DNA of 12,833 nt from NCBI GenBank assembly GCA_900549295.1, contig URNG01000091.1:1-12833 (forward strand), in the 5' to 3' direction. The position numbers and the translations under genes were made by a program. Shown here piece by piece: positions 5,468-12,404 of the stretch. The DNA comes from an uncultured Rhodocyclaceae bacterium (GTDB taxonomy: Bacteria > Pseudomonadota > Gammaproteobacteria > Burkholderiales > Rhodocyclaceae). Position 1 is the first letter of the stretch. Every line of letters begins with the position of its first letter. The notes under the pieces are model-generated. The model did no database searches and was not told where the DNA came from. It worked only from the letters and a program-made list of their open reading frames with translations.

Positions 5468-7840
5468 ATGAATTCACAAACTGACGGCAATTCAGAAAAC
5501 CGTATGGACGACGTCATTCGCCGTCTCACTTTTCTCAAAGACCTGCATAATCTGACGCATCGCGTCCATGCCACCAGCAATGTGGACGAAATCATGCTGG
5601 GCCTGTCGCCAGCCATTTGTGAATTGTTCGCCTGCGAGCGGCTGACGCTCTACGCCCTGAGCGAAGACGGTGCCAGCATCGTCGCCAAGGTCAAGACCGG
5701 CCTGGATTCCTTCGCCAGCCTGAAATTGCCGATCGATACCCAGAGCGTGGCCGGGTATGCCGCCGCCGAGCGCCGCCTGGTCAACATTGCCGACGTTTAT
5801 GATGAAAGTACGCTGCAGGCCATCGATCCCGAACTGCGTTTCCTGCGGGCTGTGGATCAGCGCACCGGCTTTCGCACGCGCGAGGTGCTGGCCGCGCCCA
5901 TCGTCGATGCCGGCGATGGCAGACTGCAAGGCGTCATCCAGCTCATCAACAACCGTAGCGGCCGTCCCTTCACGGCAACGGTCGAAGAAGGGCTGCTGGA
6001 ACTGTGCAAGACCCTGGCCATTGCTTTCAGCCAGCGCCGCAAGACCGCGCCGCCATCGCGCTATGCCGCGCTGGTAGGCGGCGGCCACCTGAGCCAGGAG
6101 GCGCTGGCCGAAGCGCAGCAAGCCGCCCGGCAAAGCGCAACTTCGCTGGAATCGCTGCTGCGCACGCAATACGGCATCGGCACCGCGCTCCTGGGCTCTG
6201 CCCTGGCCGAGCATTTCCACATCCCCTACGCCAATTTCGACGCCCAACAGCCCAAGCCGCAGAATTTATTGCGGCACCTCAAGCGCGATTACCTGCAGCA
6301 AAGCCAGTGGCTGCCGCTCGATGAAAACGAAGAAGGCATCGTCATCGCCAGCCTCGATCCGGAACAGACGCGCGGCAACCGCCTGATCAATCAGCTCTTC
6401 CCCGGACGCCGCCTCATCTACCGGGTCACCACCGAACATGAATTCGCGCAGATGCTGAACGCCTTTTTCGGCGAAATCGACGCACTGGCCCTGGACGACA
6501 CCGCAGTAGGCGACCTCTTGTCCGGCCTGGAGGAAGAGGAGGACAGCAACGAATCCACGGCGCAAGCCGTTTCTGCCGCTGCCGACAACGAGCTCGTCAA
6601 GCTGGTCAACAAAATCATCGTCGATGCCCACCAGCAGGGCGCCTCCGACATCCACATCGAACCCGCGCCGGGCAAGGGCAAGGTGCTGGTGCGCTTACGC
6701 CGGGACGGCTCGCTGAAAAAATACATCGAGATTCCCGCCAGCTACCGCAACGCCATCGTCGCCCGCATCAAGATCATGTGCGACCTCGACATCGCCGAAA
6801 AGCGCCGGCCGCAGGACGGCAAGATCCAGTTCAGGAAATTCGGCCCGCTCGACATCGAGCTGCGCGTGGCGACGCTGCCCTCAGCGGGCGGCGTCGAGGA
6901 CGTGGTAATGCGCATCCTGGCTGCCGGCGAACCCATCCCGCTCGACAAACTGGGCGTGCTGCCGGGTAATCTGGCACGCCTGAAAAGCGCGGTGGAGAAA
7001 CCCTACGGCCTCTTTTTCGTCTGCGGCCCGACCGGCTCCGGCAAAACCACCACCCTGCACTCGGTGCTCGGTTATCTCAACCGCCCGGAAACCAAGATCT
7101 GGACGGCGGAAGACCCGGTGGAAATCACGCAAAAAGGCTTGCGCCAGGTGCAGGTGAACAAAAAGGCCGGTCTGGATTTCGCCACCGTGATGCGCGCCTT
7201 CCTGCGCGCCGACCCGGACATCATCATGGTCGGCGAAATGCGCGACGCGGAAACCACGGCCATCAGCATCGAAGCCTCGCTCACCGGCCACCTGGTGTTC
7301 GCCACCCTGCACACCAACAGCGCGCCGGAATCCATCGTCCGCCTGCTCGACATGGGCATGGACCCGTTCAATTTCTCCGACGCCCTGCTCGGCATCCTCG
7401 CCCAGCGCCTGGCCAAGCGCCTGTGCCCCGCCTGCAAGGAAAGCTACGCGCCAGACGCCGCGGAAATGGCGGAATTCATGGCCGAATACTGTAGCGAGCT
7501 GCAACACACGCCGGCTTTCCTGGCCGCCCCCAAAGCCGCCGAGAACGCCGTGCGCGAACGGCTGTTGGCCGAGCACGGCGTCGACGGCAAATTCGTCCTG
7601 CACCGCGCCAAGGGATGCCCGGCTTGTGACGGCAGCGGCTACAAGGGGCGCGTCGGCCTGCACGAGTTGATGCTGGGCTCGGACGCCCTGAAAAAACGCA
7701 TCCAGGAACACGCCCGCGTCGCCGAATTGCTCGCCCAGGCACTTTCCGACGGCATGCTCACCCTGAAAATGGACGGCATGGAAAAAGCCCTGCAAGGCAT
7801 CACCGACCTCAAGCAGGTCCGCACGGTCTGCATCAAATGA
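5468..7840 (+). CDS. GAF / MshEN-like / GspE-PilB-type secretion ATPase (orphan)
   Basis: The product has 790 residues from ATG 5468, chosen because GAGG (5459-5462) lies 5 nt upstream; an in-frame TTG at 5444 lacks this. Domain order is GAF sensor (about 20-190), MshEN/GSPII_E_N-like domain (about 195-335), an acidic linker rich in Glu (354-362), then the hexameric secretion ATPase. ATPase motifs are GPTGSGKT at 520-527 (Walker A), AEDPVE at 547-552 (Asp box), DPDIIMVGEMRD at 582-593 (Walker B) and GHLVFATLHTN at 607-617 (His box). A zinc tetracysteine C653xxC656...C717xxC720 has about 60 intervening residues, roughly twice the usual GspE/PilB spacing. All catalytic motifs look intact. No pilin, platform or secretin gene is nearby. 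It lies 25 bp before the GAF/HD-GYP gene, probably in one operon. I recognise it as a known GAF-bearing GspE/PulE subfamily. Its machine is unknown; it is not simply PilB or GspE by context. Confidence 0.9.
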   Translation: MNSQTDGNSENRMDDVIRRLTFLKDLHNLTHRVHATSNVDEIMLGLSPAICELFACERLTLYALSEDGASIVAKVKTGLDSFASLKLPIDTQSVAGYAAAERRLVNIADVYDESTLQAIDPELRFLRAVDQRTGFRTREVLAAPIVDAGDGRLQGVIQLINNRSGRPFTATVEEGLLELCKTLAIAFSQRRKTAPPSRYAALVGGGHLSQEALAEAQQAARQSATSLESLLRTQYGIGTALLGSALAEHFHIPYANFDAQQPKPQNLLRHLKRDYLQQSQWLPLDENEEGIVIASLDPEQTRGNRLINQLFPGRRLIYRVTTEHEFAQMLNAFFGEIDALALDDTAVGDLLSGLEEEEDSNESTAQAVSAAADNELVKLVNKIIVDAHQQGASDIHIEPAPGKGKVLVRLRRDGSLKKYIEIPASYRNAIVARIKIMCDLDIAEKRRPQDGKIQFRKFGPLDIELRVATLPSAGGVEDVVMRILAAGEPIPLDKLGVLPGNLARLKSAVEKPYGLFFVCGPTGSGKTTTLHSVLGYLNRPETKIWTAEDPVEITQKGLRQVQVNKKAGLDFATVMRAFLRADPDIIMVGEMRDAETTAISIEASLTGHLVFATLHTNSAPESIVRLLDMGMDPFNFSDALLGILAQRLAKRLCPACKESYAPDAAEMAEFMAEYCSELQHTPAFLAAPKAAENAVRERLLAEHGVDGKFVLHRAKGCPACDGSGYKGRVGLHELMLGSDALKKRIQEHARVAELLAQALSDGMLTLKMDGMEKALQGITDLKQVRTVCIK

Positions 7841-7865
7841 CGCACAGCACATCACCGGAGACGCC

Positions 7866-9497
7866 ATGAACACCAGCAGCCAGCTCCTGGAACGCCTCGA
7901 ACAACTCAACCGCATCGGCGTGGGCTTGTCGCGCGAGCGCAACATCGATCGCCTGCTGGAAGACATCCTGCTCGCCGCCAAGGGCATCACGGGTGCAGAC
8001 GGCGGCACGCTCTACCGCATGAACGAAGCCGGCACGCACCTGCGTTTCGAGATCATGCACACCAATTCCCTGGGCCTTGCCCTGGGCGGCACCACGGGCA
8101 AAGCCATCGAACTGCCCGATCTGCCGCTGCAAAACGAGGCGGGCGAACCCAATCTCAACCTGGTTGCCGCCTACGCCGCAATCAAGGACGAAACGGTCAA
8201 CATCGCCGATGCCTATGCCGAGGAAGGCTTCGACTTTTCCGGCACCCGCCGTTTCGATGCGCACACCGGCTACCGCTCGCGCTCCTTCCTCACCGTGCCG
8301 ATGAAAAATCACGAAGAACAGATCATCGGCGTGCTGCAGTTAATCAACGCCACCGACATGTACACCGGCGAGGTGTTGCGCTTCTCCCGCGAAGATCAGC
8401 AAATGGTCGAATCGCTCGCATCCCAAGCGGCCATCGCCCTCACCAACCGGCAACTGATCGATCAACTGGAACGGCTTTTCGAGTCCTTCATTGGCCTCAT
8501 CAACCTGGCGATCGACGAAAAATCCAGCTACACCGGCGGCCATTGCCAGCGCGTCCCCATCCTCACCATGCTGCTCGCCGAAGCGGTCAACGCCACAGCC
8601 GACGGGCCGCTCGCCGATTTCCACATGAGCGACAAGGACCGCTACGAACTGAAAATCGCCGGTCTCCTGCACGATTGCGGCAAAGTCACCACGCCGGTGC
8701 ACGTAGTGGACAAGGCGACCAAGCTGGAAACCCTGTTCGACCGCATCCACCTCGTCGACACCCGCTACGAAATCCTCAAGCGCGACGCCGAAATCCGCCT
8801 GCTGCGCGCCCAACTCGCTGCCGGGCAGCCGTTCGACGCCGGTGCCGAGGCCGCACTGGCCCGGCAACTGGCCGAAGAAAGCGCGCAACTGGACGCCGAG
8901 CGCGATTTCCTGCGCCGTGCCAATACCGGCGGCGAAGCCATGCGCGAGGAAGATCGGCAAGCCGTACGCGACATCGCCGCGCGCCGCAACTGGCGCGACC
9001 CGACTGGCGAAGAAAGCCCGCTGCTGAACGCCGACGAAATCGCCAACCTGACCATCCGCGCCGGCACCCTGACGGCGGAAGAGCGCGAAATCATCAACCA
9101 CCACATCGTCGCCACCATCCGCATGCTGGAACAACTGCCCTGGCCCAAGCACCTGCGCCGGGTGCCGGAATACGCTGGCGGCCACCACGAGCGCATGGAC
9201 GGCAAGGGCTATCCGAAAGGGCTGAGACGCGAAGAAATGTCGGTGCAGGCGCGCATCATGGGCATCGCCGACATCTTCGAAGCCCTCACCGCCCGCGACC
9301 GCCCCTACAAACCGGGCATGAAGCTATCGCAGGCGATGGGCATCATGGCCAATTTCGCCCGGGGCGGCCACATCGATCCGGACCTGTTCGCCGTATTCGT
9401 GCGCCAGCAGGTCTATCTGCAATACGCCAGAATCCATCTGGCCGAAGCGCAGATCGACGCCGTGGACGAAGCCGCCCTCCTGCCCGCCACGGATTGA
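7866..9497 (+). CDS. GAF/HD-GYP protein, predicted c-di-GMP phosphodiesterase
   Basis: The 543-residue soluble protein has an N-terminal GAF domain (about 18-195) and an HD-GYP domain, a metal-dependent hydrolase that opens cyclic-di-GMP (to pGpG/GMP) in characterised members. The expected ligands appear intact: H226 (TGGHCQRV), H269-D270-x2-K273 (LLHDCGK), H412-H413, H440-H441-E442, D445-G-K-G-Y-P450, and D469 in MGIADIFEALTARDRPY. An insertion of roughly 115 residues (about 287-402), charged and partly helical, splits the domain between HDxGK and the LTAEERE helix. I believe this occurs in a known subfamily. GGAG lies 5 nt before the ATG. The gene follows the GAF-ATPase gene by 25 bp. The two GAF domains share the motifs VNIAD-x-Y and GV-x-QLIN. 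It converges on the lysE-type gene with only 10 bp between stops and no visible terminator. Confidence 0.92.
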   Translation: MNTSSQLLERLEQLNRIGVGLSRERNIDRLLEDILLAAKGITGADGGTLYRMNEAGTHLRFEIMHTNSLGLALGGTTGKAIELPDLPLQNEAGEPNLNLVAAYAAIKDETVNIADAYAEEGFDFSGTRRFDAHTGYRSRSFLTVPMKNHEEQIIGVLQLINATDMYTGEVLRFSREDQQMVESLASQAAIALTNRQLIDQLERLFESFIGLINLAIDEKSSYTGGHCQRVPILTMLLAEAVNATADGPLADFHMSDKDRYELKIAGLLHDCGKVTTPVHVVDKATKLETLFDRIHLVDTRYEILKRDAEIRLLRAQLAAGQPFDAGAEAALARQLAEESAQLDAERDFLRRANTGGEAMREEDRQAVRDIAARRNWRDPTGEESPLLNADEIANLTIRAGTLTAEEREIINHHIVATIRMLEQLPWPKHLRRVPEYAGGHHERMDGKGYPKGLRREEMSVQARIMGIADIFEALTARDRPYKPGMKLSQAMGIMANFARGGHIDPDLFAVFVRQQVYLQYARIHLAEAQIDAVDEAALLPATD

Positions 9498-9507
9498 AGC
9501 GCGAACT

Positions 9508-10137
9508 TCACACCAGCAGCAAGCGCAAACCCAGGCCGATGAACACGAGGCCCGCCAAGCGGTCCAGCCACAAGGCCCAGCGCGGGTGGCGCTGCAGACT
9601 GGCCCCCAGGCGCCCGGCGCTGGCACCGATGAGGCTGAAGATGAGCGCCCCCTGCACGGTAAACAACAGGCCCAACTGCACGATCTGGTAACTCGCCGGC
9701 GAACCCGCGCTCACGAATTGCGGCAGGAAAGCCAGGAAAAACAGCACCACCTTGGGATTCAAGGCATTGGCCAGCAGACCACGACGAAAAAGCTGCCAGG
9801 GCGAAGCCCTGTCGCTGGCATCGGGACGCAGCAAAGCCGCACCACTACTGCGCAGCGCCTGCCATCCCAGCCAGATCAGATAGGCCGCCCCCAGCCAGCG
9901 CAACAGATTGAACAACAGCGGCGACGCCGCAATCAGCGCACTGACCCCCAGCGCCGCCAGCAAGGTGTGATTGAGGCAACCCAGCGCGCAACCCAGCCCG
10001 AACGCCACCCCCGCCCGGCTACCGCGCGCCATGCCCAGCGCCAGCACCAGCAGATTGTCCGGCCCCGGTGCCAGCGTGAGCAGCACGGCGGCGGCGAGAA
10101 AACTCAGGGCAATGTGCGGTTCGAGCAGGAATTCCAT
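9508..10137 (-). CDS. LysE/RhtB-family amino-acid exporter
   Basis: A 209-residue integral membrane protein with about six hydrophobic segments (roughly 8-30, 43-66, 68-95, 122-143, 152-175, 189-208). The family signature near the N-terminus reads LAPGPDNLLVL (22-32), equivalent to the LTPGPN motif. ALNPKVVLFFLAFLPQFV (125-142) is also typical. Members export amino acids such as lysine, threonine or homoserine lactones; the substrate here is not readable. The ATG at 10137 has only a weak upstream GAG. The XRE regulator ends 33 bp upstream on the same strand, so the two likely share a transcript and the regulator may control the exporter. Confidence 0.9.
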   Translation of the reverse strand: MEFLLEPHIALSFLAAAVLLTLAPGPDNLLVLALGMARGSRAGVAFGLGCALGCLNHTLLAALGVSALIAASPLLFNLLRWLGAAYLIWLGWQALRSSGAALLRPDASDRASPWQLFRRGLLANALNPKVVLFFLAFLPQFVSAGSPASYQIVQLGLLFTVQGALIFSLIGASAGRLGASLQRHPRWALWLDRLAGLVFIGLGLRLLLV

Positions 10138-10170
10138 GAATATTGCGATCTCGGAAAACGACGGGAAAAG

Positions 10171-10524
10171 TCAATCGCGCCCGGTCAGCATACCGCACAT
10201 GGTCTCGACGATTCCCATCAAACGCTGCCGCTCATCCGGCGACAATGACTGCATCAGCGCACTGATCCGCTGCGCCTCCGAATAAGCCTGTTCCGGATAT
10301 TCGGCCAGCAAAGCGGCAACCGTGGTCCCCAGCAGCACCGCCAATTTTTCCAGCGTCGCCAGCGACGGCAAGGTCGCACCGCGCTCGAAGCGGGAAATGG
10401 ATTCGGGTTCCATACCCATCCGTTCTGCCAGTTCTGCCTGCGTCAAACCCCGCGCCTTGCGCTGTTGAGCAATGTTGATGCTGAGACGGGCGGGGAGCGG
10501 CGGCTGCGGAGGAGAGTCAACCAT
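10171..10524 (-). CDS. XRE-family helix-turn-helix regulator
   Basis: A 117-residue cytoplasmic DNA-binding protein. Residues 15-70 form a Cro/CI-type HTH: LTQAELAERMG (27-37), the turn, then recognition helix EPESISRFERG (39-49) and LPSLATLEKLAVLLG. The Pro-rich N-terminus (PPQPPLP) and the short C-terminal helical tail (81-115) have no known domain. Base composition is high-GC like the backbone, so it seems native rather than part of the AT-rich segment upstream. The ATG at 10524 has no Shine-Dalgarno and lies inside one arm of a 9-bp inverted repeat (10516-10557). This suggests self-regulation or a short-leader mRNA. Its target could be itself, the downstream exporter or the divergent genes. 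Confidence 0.88.
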   Translation of the reverse strand: MVDSPPQPPLPARLSINIAQQRKARGLTQAELAERMGMEPESISRFERGATLPSLATLEKLAVLLGTTVAALLAEYPEQAYSEAQRISALMQSLSPDERQRLMGIVETMCGMLTGRD

Positions 10525-10557
10525 AAATGTCGTTTTCCATGGTCTTTCATGGTTGAC
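10516..10557. promoter_or_regulatory. inverted repeat covering the xre start codon (candidate operator or start-masking hairpin)
   Basis: GTCAACCAT (10516-10524) and ATGGTTGAC (10549-10557) are perfect 9-bp inverted arms 24 bp apart. The first arm contains the xre start codon. Nested between them and sharing part of the right arm is a second dyad, CCATG-N6-CATGG (10537-10552). On the minus strand this gives tandem ACCATGAAAG and ACCATGGAAA with 10-bp spacing. In xre mRNA beginning upstream the 9-bp arms would form a stem hiding the AUG. Confidence 0.45.
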
Positions 10558-10719
10558 CTTGGCTGCCTGAAGGGACAGAATTCGATATGTTGTTTCATAT
10601 AGTCATTTGATGTTGCATCGACCACTTTAGCATCTCGATCCCCCCTCTCTCCGAACGTAAAAATCAGGCGAGTGGAAGAAGTGTCGAAATGTGGAGATCG
10701 TTTTTCCCAAGGAGATGAA
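10525..10719. other. divergent intergenic region with several small dyads
   Basis: This 195-bp AT-richer gap separates xre (minus) from the 83-residue gene (plus). It contains CCATG-N6-CATGG (10537-10552), ATATG-N6-CATAT (10585-10600) and GATG-N3-CATC (10609-10619). The first two share the pattern ATG-x-T-x-TTTCAT and start 48 bp apart. No promoter in either direction matches well; TTGATG near 10607 and TAGCAT have only a 15-bp spacer. A shared control region is plausible but unproven. Confidence 0.35.
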
Positions 10720-10971
10720 ATGCCATTGATAGAAAAAATATTTGCCGCGACCCAATCGGGTGACCTTTCGCAGCCCTTCACTGCTGACTGCCTAAAGAAC
10801 TGGATGACAAAAATGAAAATCGCCAAAAATGATGGCAGTCCATATGCTCAATCGTCAATCGATGCGATATTGTCAAACTCGGACATAAAAAACGCCCCAA
10901 CGTCAAATAAAAACAGGAAAGTTTTACAAAGCCGTGTCAATAGCGGGGGCAAGCATGAATATTGGTTCTAG
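10720..10971 (+). CDS. small hypothetical protein (83 aa)
   Basis: Start ATG 10720 is chosen because a strong AAGGAG (10709-10714) lies 5 nt upstream; an in-frame GTG at 10672 lacks this. The protein is soluble, without signal or membrane segment, and ends in HEYWF. I do not recognise the family. The order (an amphipathic start, FTADCLKNWMTKM, then GSPYAQSSIDAILSNSDI, an Asn/Lys-rich turn, and a short strand at the end) could suit a small winged-helix-like fold, but this is a guess. Codons are more AT-rich than in the flanking genes, pointing to horizontal origin. Its last 17 bp overlap the start of the next gene in another frame, suggesting translational coupling. Confidence 0.6.
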   Translation: MPLIEKIFAATQSGDLSQPFTADCLKNWMTKMKIAKNDGSPYAQSSIDAILSNSDIKNAPTSNKNRKVLQSRVNSGGKHEYWF

Positions 10972-11545
10972 TTCTTTCCAAAATAAATTGGGCATCATCG
11001 CAGCAACGGCAATTTCATCTTTGTTCATCACAACTGCTTTCGCAGGCCCGAATCAACTGGATATTCTGGGTCTGGTTCCGGGTATATCCGAGTTATCGCA
11101 CGTAAAACAAGTCGGCTTTTATCAGAAAAACAGTTATAGTGATGTTGGCGCTATCAGGCTGGAAATTGGCGGCCACAAAATGACATGCCCCCTGAAGTTT
11201 CTGAATGGCAAATTAGCCAGCCTCACTTGCCTCACCGGTAAAGGGAAAGAAATATACGAGCAATATACCGCGGCATCAAACACTGAAGTGCATTCAACTC
11301 TAACAAGCGGATTCATGAAGAAATTCGGAAAGCCGGACTCCGTAATCAGAAATCCCGTGCGGACTCGTGTAGGCGTCGAGCATGAACAGCAACTCGTAAC
11401 GTGGAAAGATAAGCGAGGCAACACGCTGCAACTTCTCTCAATAGTTGACACCGTCAACATGGGAATGATCTCCCTTAATTCAGCGGAACATTTGAAGCAA
11501 GAAGCAGAAAAAAAAGCAGCAGAAGAAGCGCGAAAAAAGTTCTAG
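10955..11545 (+). CDS. hypothetical exported protein with signal peptide
   Basis: The product has 196 residues from ATG 10955. A GTG at 10934 in frame is possible, but the ATG gives a normal signal peptide: K11, a hydrophobic core LGIIAATAISSLFITTAF, then cleavage after A-F-A (30/31). The mature part is probably periplasmic. It has two cysteines (C78 and C92) in KMTCPLKFLNGKLASLTC, which may form a disulphide, a central FMKKFGKPDS turn and VTWKDKRGNTLQL strands. It ends in a charged Ala/Lys/Glu helix (177-196). I have an impression of similar proteins in other Proteobacteria, but know no function. It overlaps the previous gene by 17 bp, so they may work together. AT-rich codon choice contrasts with the backbone. 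Confidence 0.7.
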   Translation: MNIGSSSFQNKLGIIAATAISSLFITTAFAGPNQLDILGLVPGISELSHVKQVGFYQKNSYSDVGAIRLEIGGHKMTCPLKFLNGKLASLTCLTGKGKEIYEQYTAASNTEVHSTLTSGFMKKFGKPDSVIRNPVRTRVGVEHEQQLVTWKDKRGNTLQLLSIVDTVNMGMISLNSAEHLKQEAEKKAAEEARKKF

Positions 11546-11556
11546 AAAACGGCAAA

Positions 11557-11607
11557 TTGGGGGCAGACACGATTTCCCTGACTACCGAAAGACCGTGCCT
11601 GCCCCCA
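11557..11607. repeat. REP-like inverted element between the two hypothetical genes
   Basis: TGGGGGCAG (11558-11566) is matched by CTGCCCCCA (11599-11607). Pairing continues inward as CACG/CGTG with two mismatches that become G-U pairs in minus-strand RNA. The central part contains GACTACC. A further copy, TCTGCCCCCAA, sits at 12378-12388 in opposite orientation to the left arm. This resembles REP/RAYT-associated palindromes, but no RAYT transposase gene is in the window. It could also act as a transcription stop. Confidence 0.45.
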
Positions 11608-11642
11608 CCTTACCAATTACGCACAACTTCAGGGTTGCCAAT

Positions 11643-12350
11643 ATGCAAGAAAGCCTTGGTTATCACCTCGGAATCGCTATCGCAACAGCAACGCTCGTTG
11701 CTATTATTGCCTTCTGGCTTTGGAACAGAGCTTCTATTCGCAAAGACAAAGCACTTGCTGAGCAACACGGAAGAAACCGCGAACTTGAAAAAGAAATCCA
11801 TATTCGTGAACGCGATTTTTTGGCGGAGCGCAACAAGCTCGAACTCGAGAGATTGGAGATGATACGGATCGCCCAAGGGGAGGCTTTTGAAAAAGGCAAG
11901 CAACAGGGTCTCGCCGAAAACAATGCCACCCACATCACCGAACTCACCAACCAACGCTATGAACTGCTAAAGCAAGCTGAGCAAGAGCGGGAACAAGTGG
12001 TCGAGGAGGCACGAGAAAAGCTGCGCGCCGAATACGAACTACAGACGAAACTCTTTACAGTAAAAATCACCCCTTACGTAAGCATCAAAGAGAGCAAAGG
12101 CTTCATTCAGAACGAGTTCGAGACGGTGGCTGGCTACCAGTACCAGCTTCTCGTCAATGGAATTCCCGCGTTCTCTCCACACGTCGTACCCGAGCACACC
12201 GAAGTGAAGCGTTCGCTAAACCCAGAAGTGGAAAAAGCCCTGATACAAACAGCGCAGCGAGCGGCAGATTCAGCGATCGATATGTATTTGGGTGGAAACG
12301 GCCAGTTTGCAAAACTCGCTGAGCCGATCATAAAGAGGCTTCCGAAATAA
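11643..12350 (+). CDS. membrane-anchored coiled-coil protein, hypothetical
   Basis: The product has 235 residues from ATG 11643, which places the membrane segment (about 8-28, ending FWLWNR) near the N-terminus. An in-frame GTG at 11595 would start inside the palindromic repeat and is less likely. An AGGG lies about 8 nt before the chosen ATG. After positive residues (R29, R33, K34), a long charged helix rich in Glu, Lys and Arg (about 33-135) should form a coiled coil in the cytoplasm. A globular end domain follows (about 137-235), beginning LFTVKITPYVSIKESKG and ending IIKRLPK. I do not recognise this domain. Layout recalls RmuC-like or scaffold proteins, but no RmuC core is seen. It is flanked by GGGGGCAG-type repeats, is less GC-rich than the backbone and stands alone on its strand. 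Confidence 0.65.
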   Translation: MQESLGYHLGIAIATATLVAIIAFWLWNRASIRKDKALAEQHGRNRELEKEIHIRERDFLAERNKLELERLEMIRIAQGEAFEKGKQQGLAENNATHITELTNQRYELLKQAEQEREQVVEEAREKLRAEYELQTKLFTVKITPYVSIKESKGFIQNEFETVAGYQYQLLVNGIPAFSPHVVPEHTEVKRSLNPEVEKALIQTAQRAADSAIDMYLGGNGQFAKLAEPIIKRLPK

Positions 12351-12377
12351 GGCGATCTACAACGCTCAATTTTGCTT

Positions 12378-12388
12378 TCTGCCCCCAA
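12378..12388 (-). repeat. outlying copy of the GGGGGCAGA repeat
   Basis: TCTGCCCCCAA here is the exact reverse complement of TTGGGGGCAGA at 11557-11567. The pair brackets the coiled-coil gene as 11-bp inverted repeats about 0.8 kb apart. The similarity ends at the edges of the 11-mer, and no target-site duplication is convincing. Confidence 0.4.
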
Positions 12389-12404
12389 ACCCGCCTGTCC
12401 ACGC

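Noticed and set aside
6881..8008. Minus-strand open frame of 375 codons opposite the ATPase gene
   Set aside because: It spans the end of the ATPase, the gap and the start of the HD-GYP gene, which no real gene would do here; both plus-strand genes have intact motifs.
8543..9691. Plus-strand open frame of 382 codons in another frame of the HD-GYP gene
   Set aside because: Very Arg/Pro/His-rich translation typical of a shifted frame; the true frame carries the HD-GYP motifs.
10601..10640. Promoter for the 83-residue gene (TTGATG with TAGCAT)
   Set aside because: The spacer is only 15 bp, so I would not call it as a promoter without transcript data.
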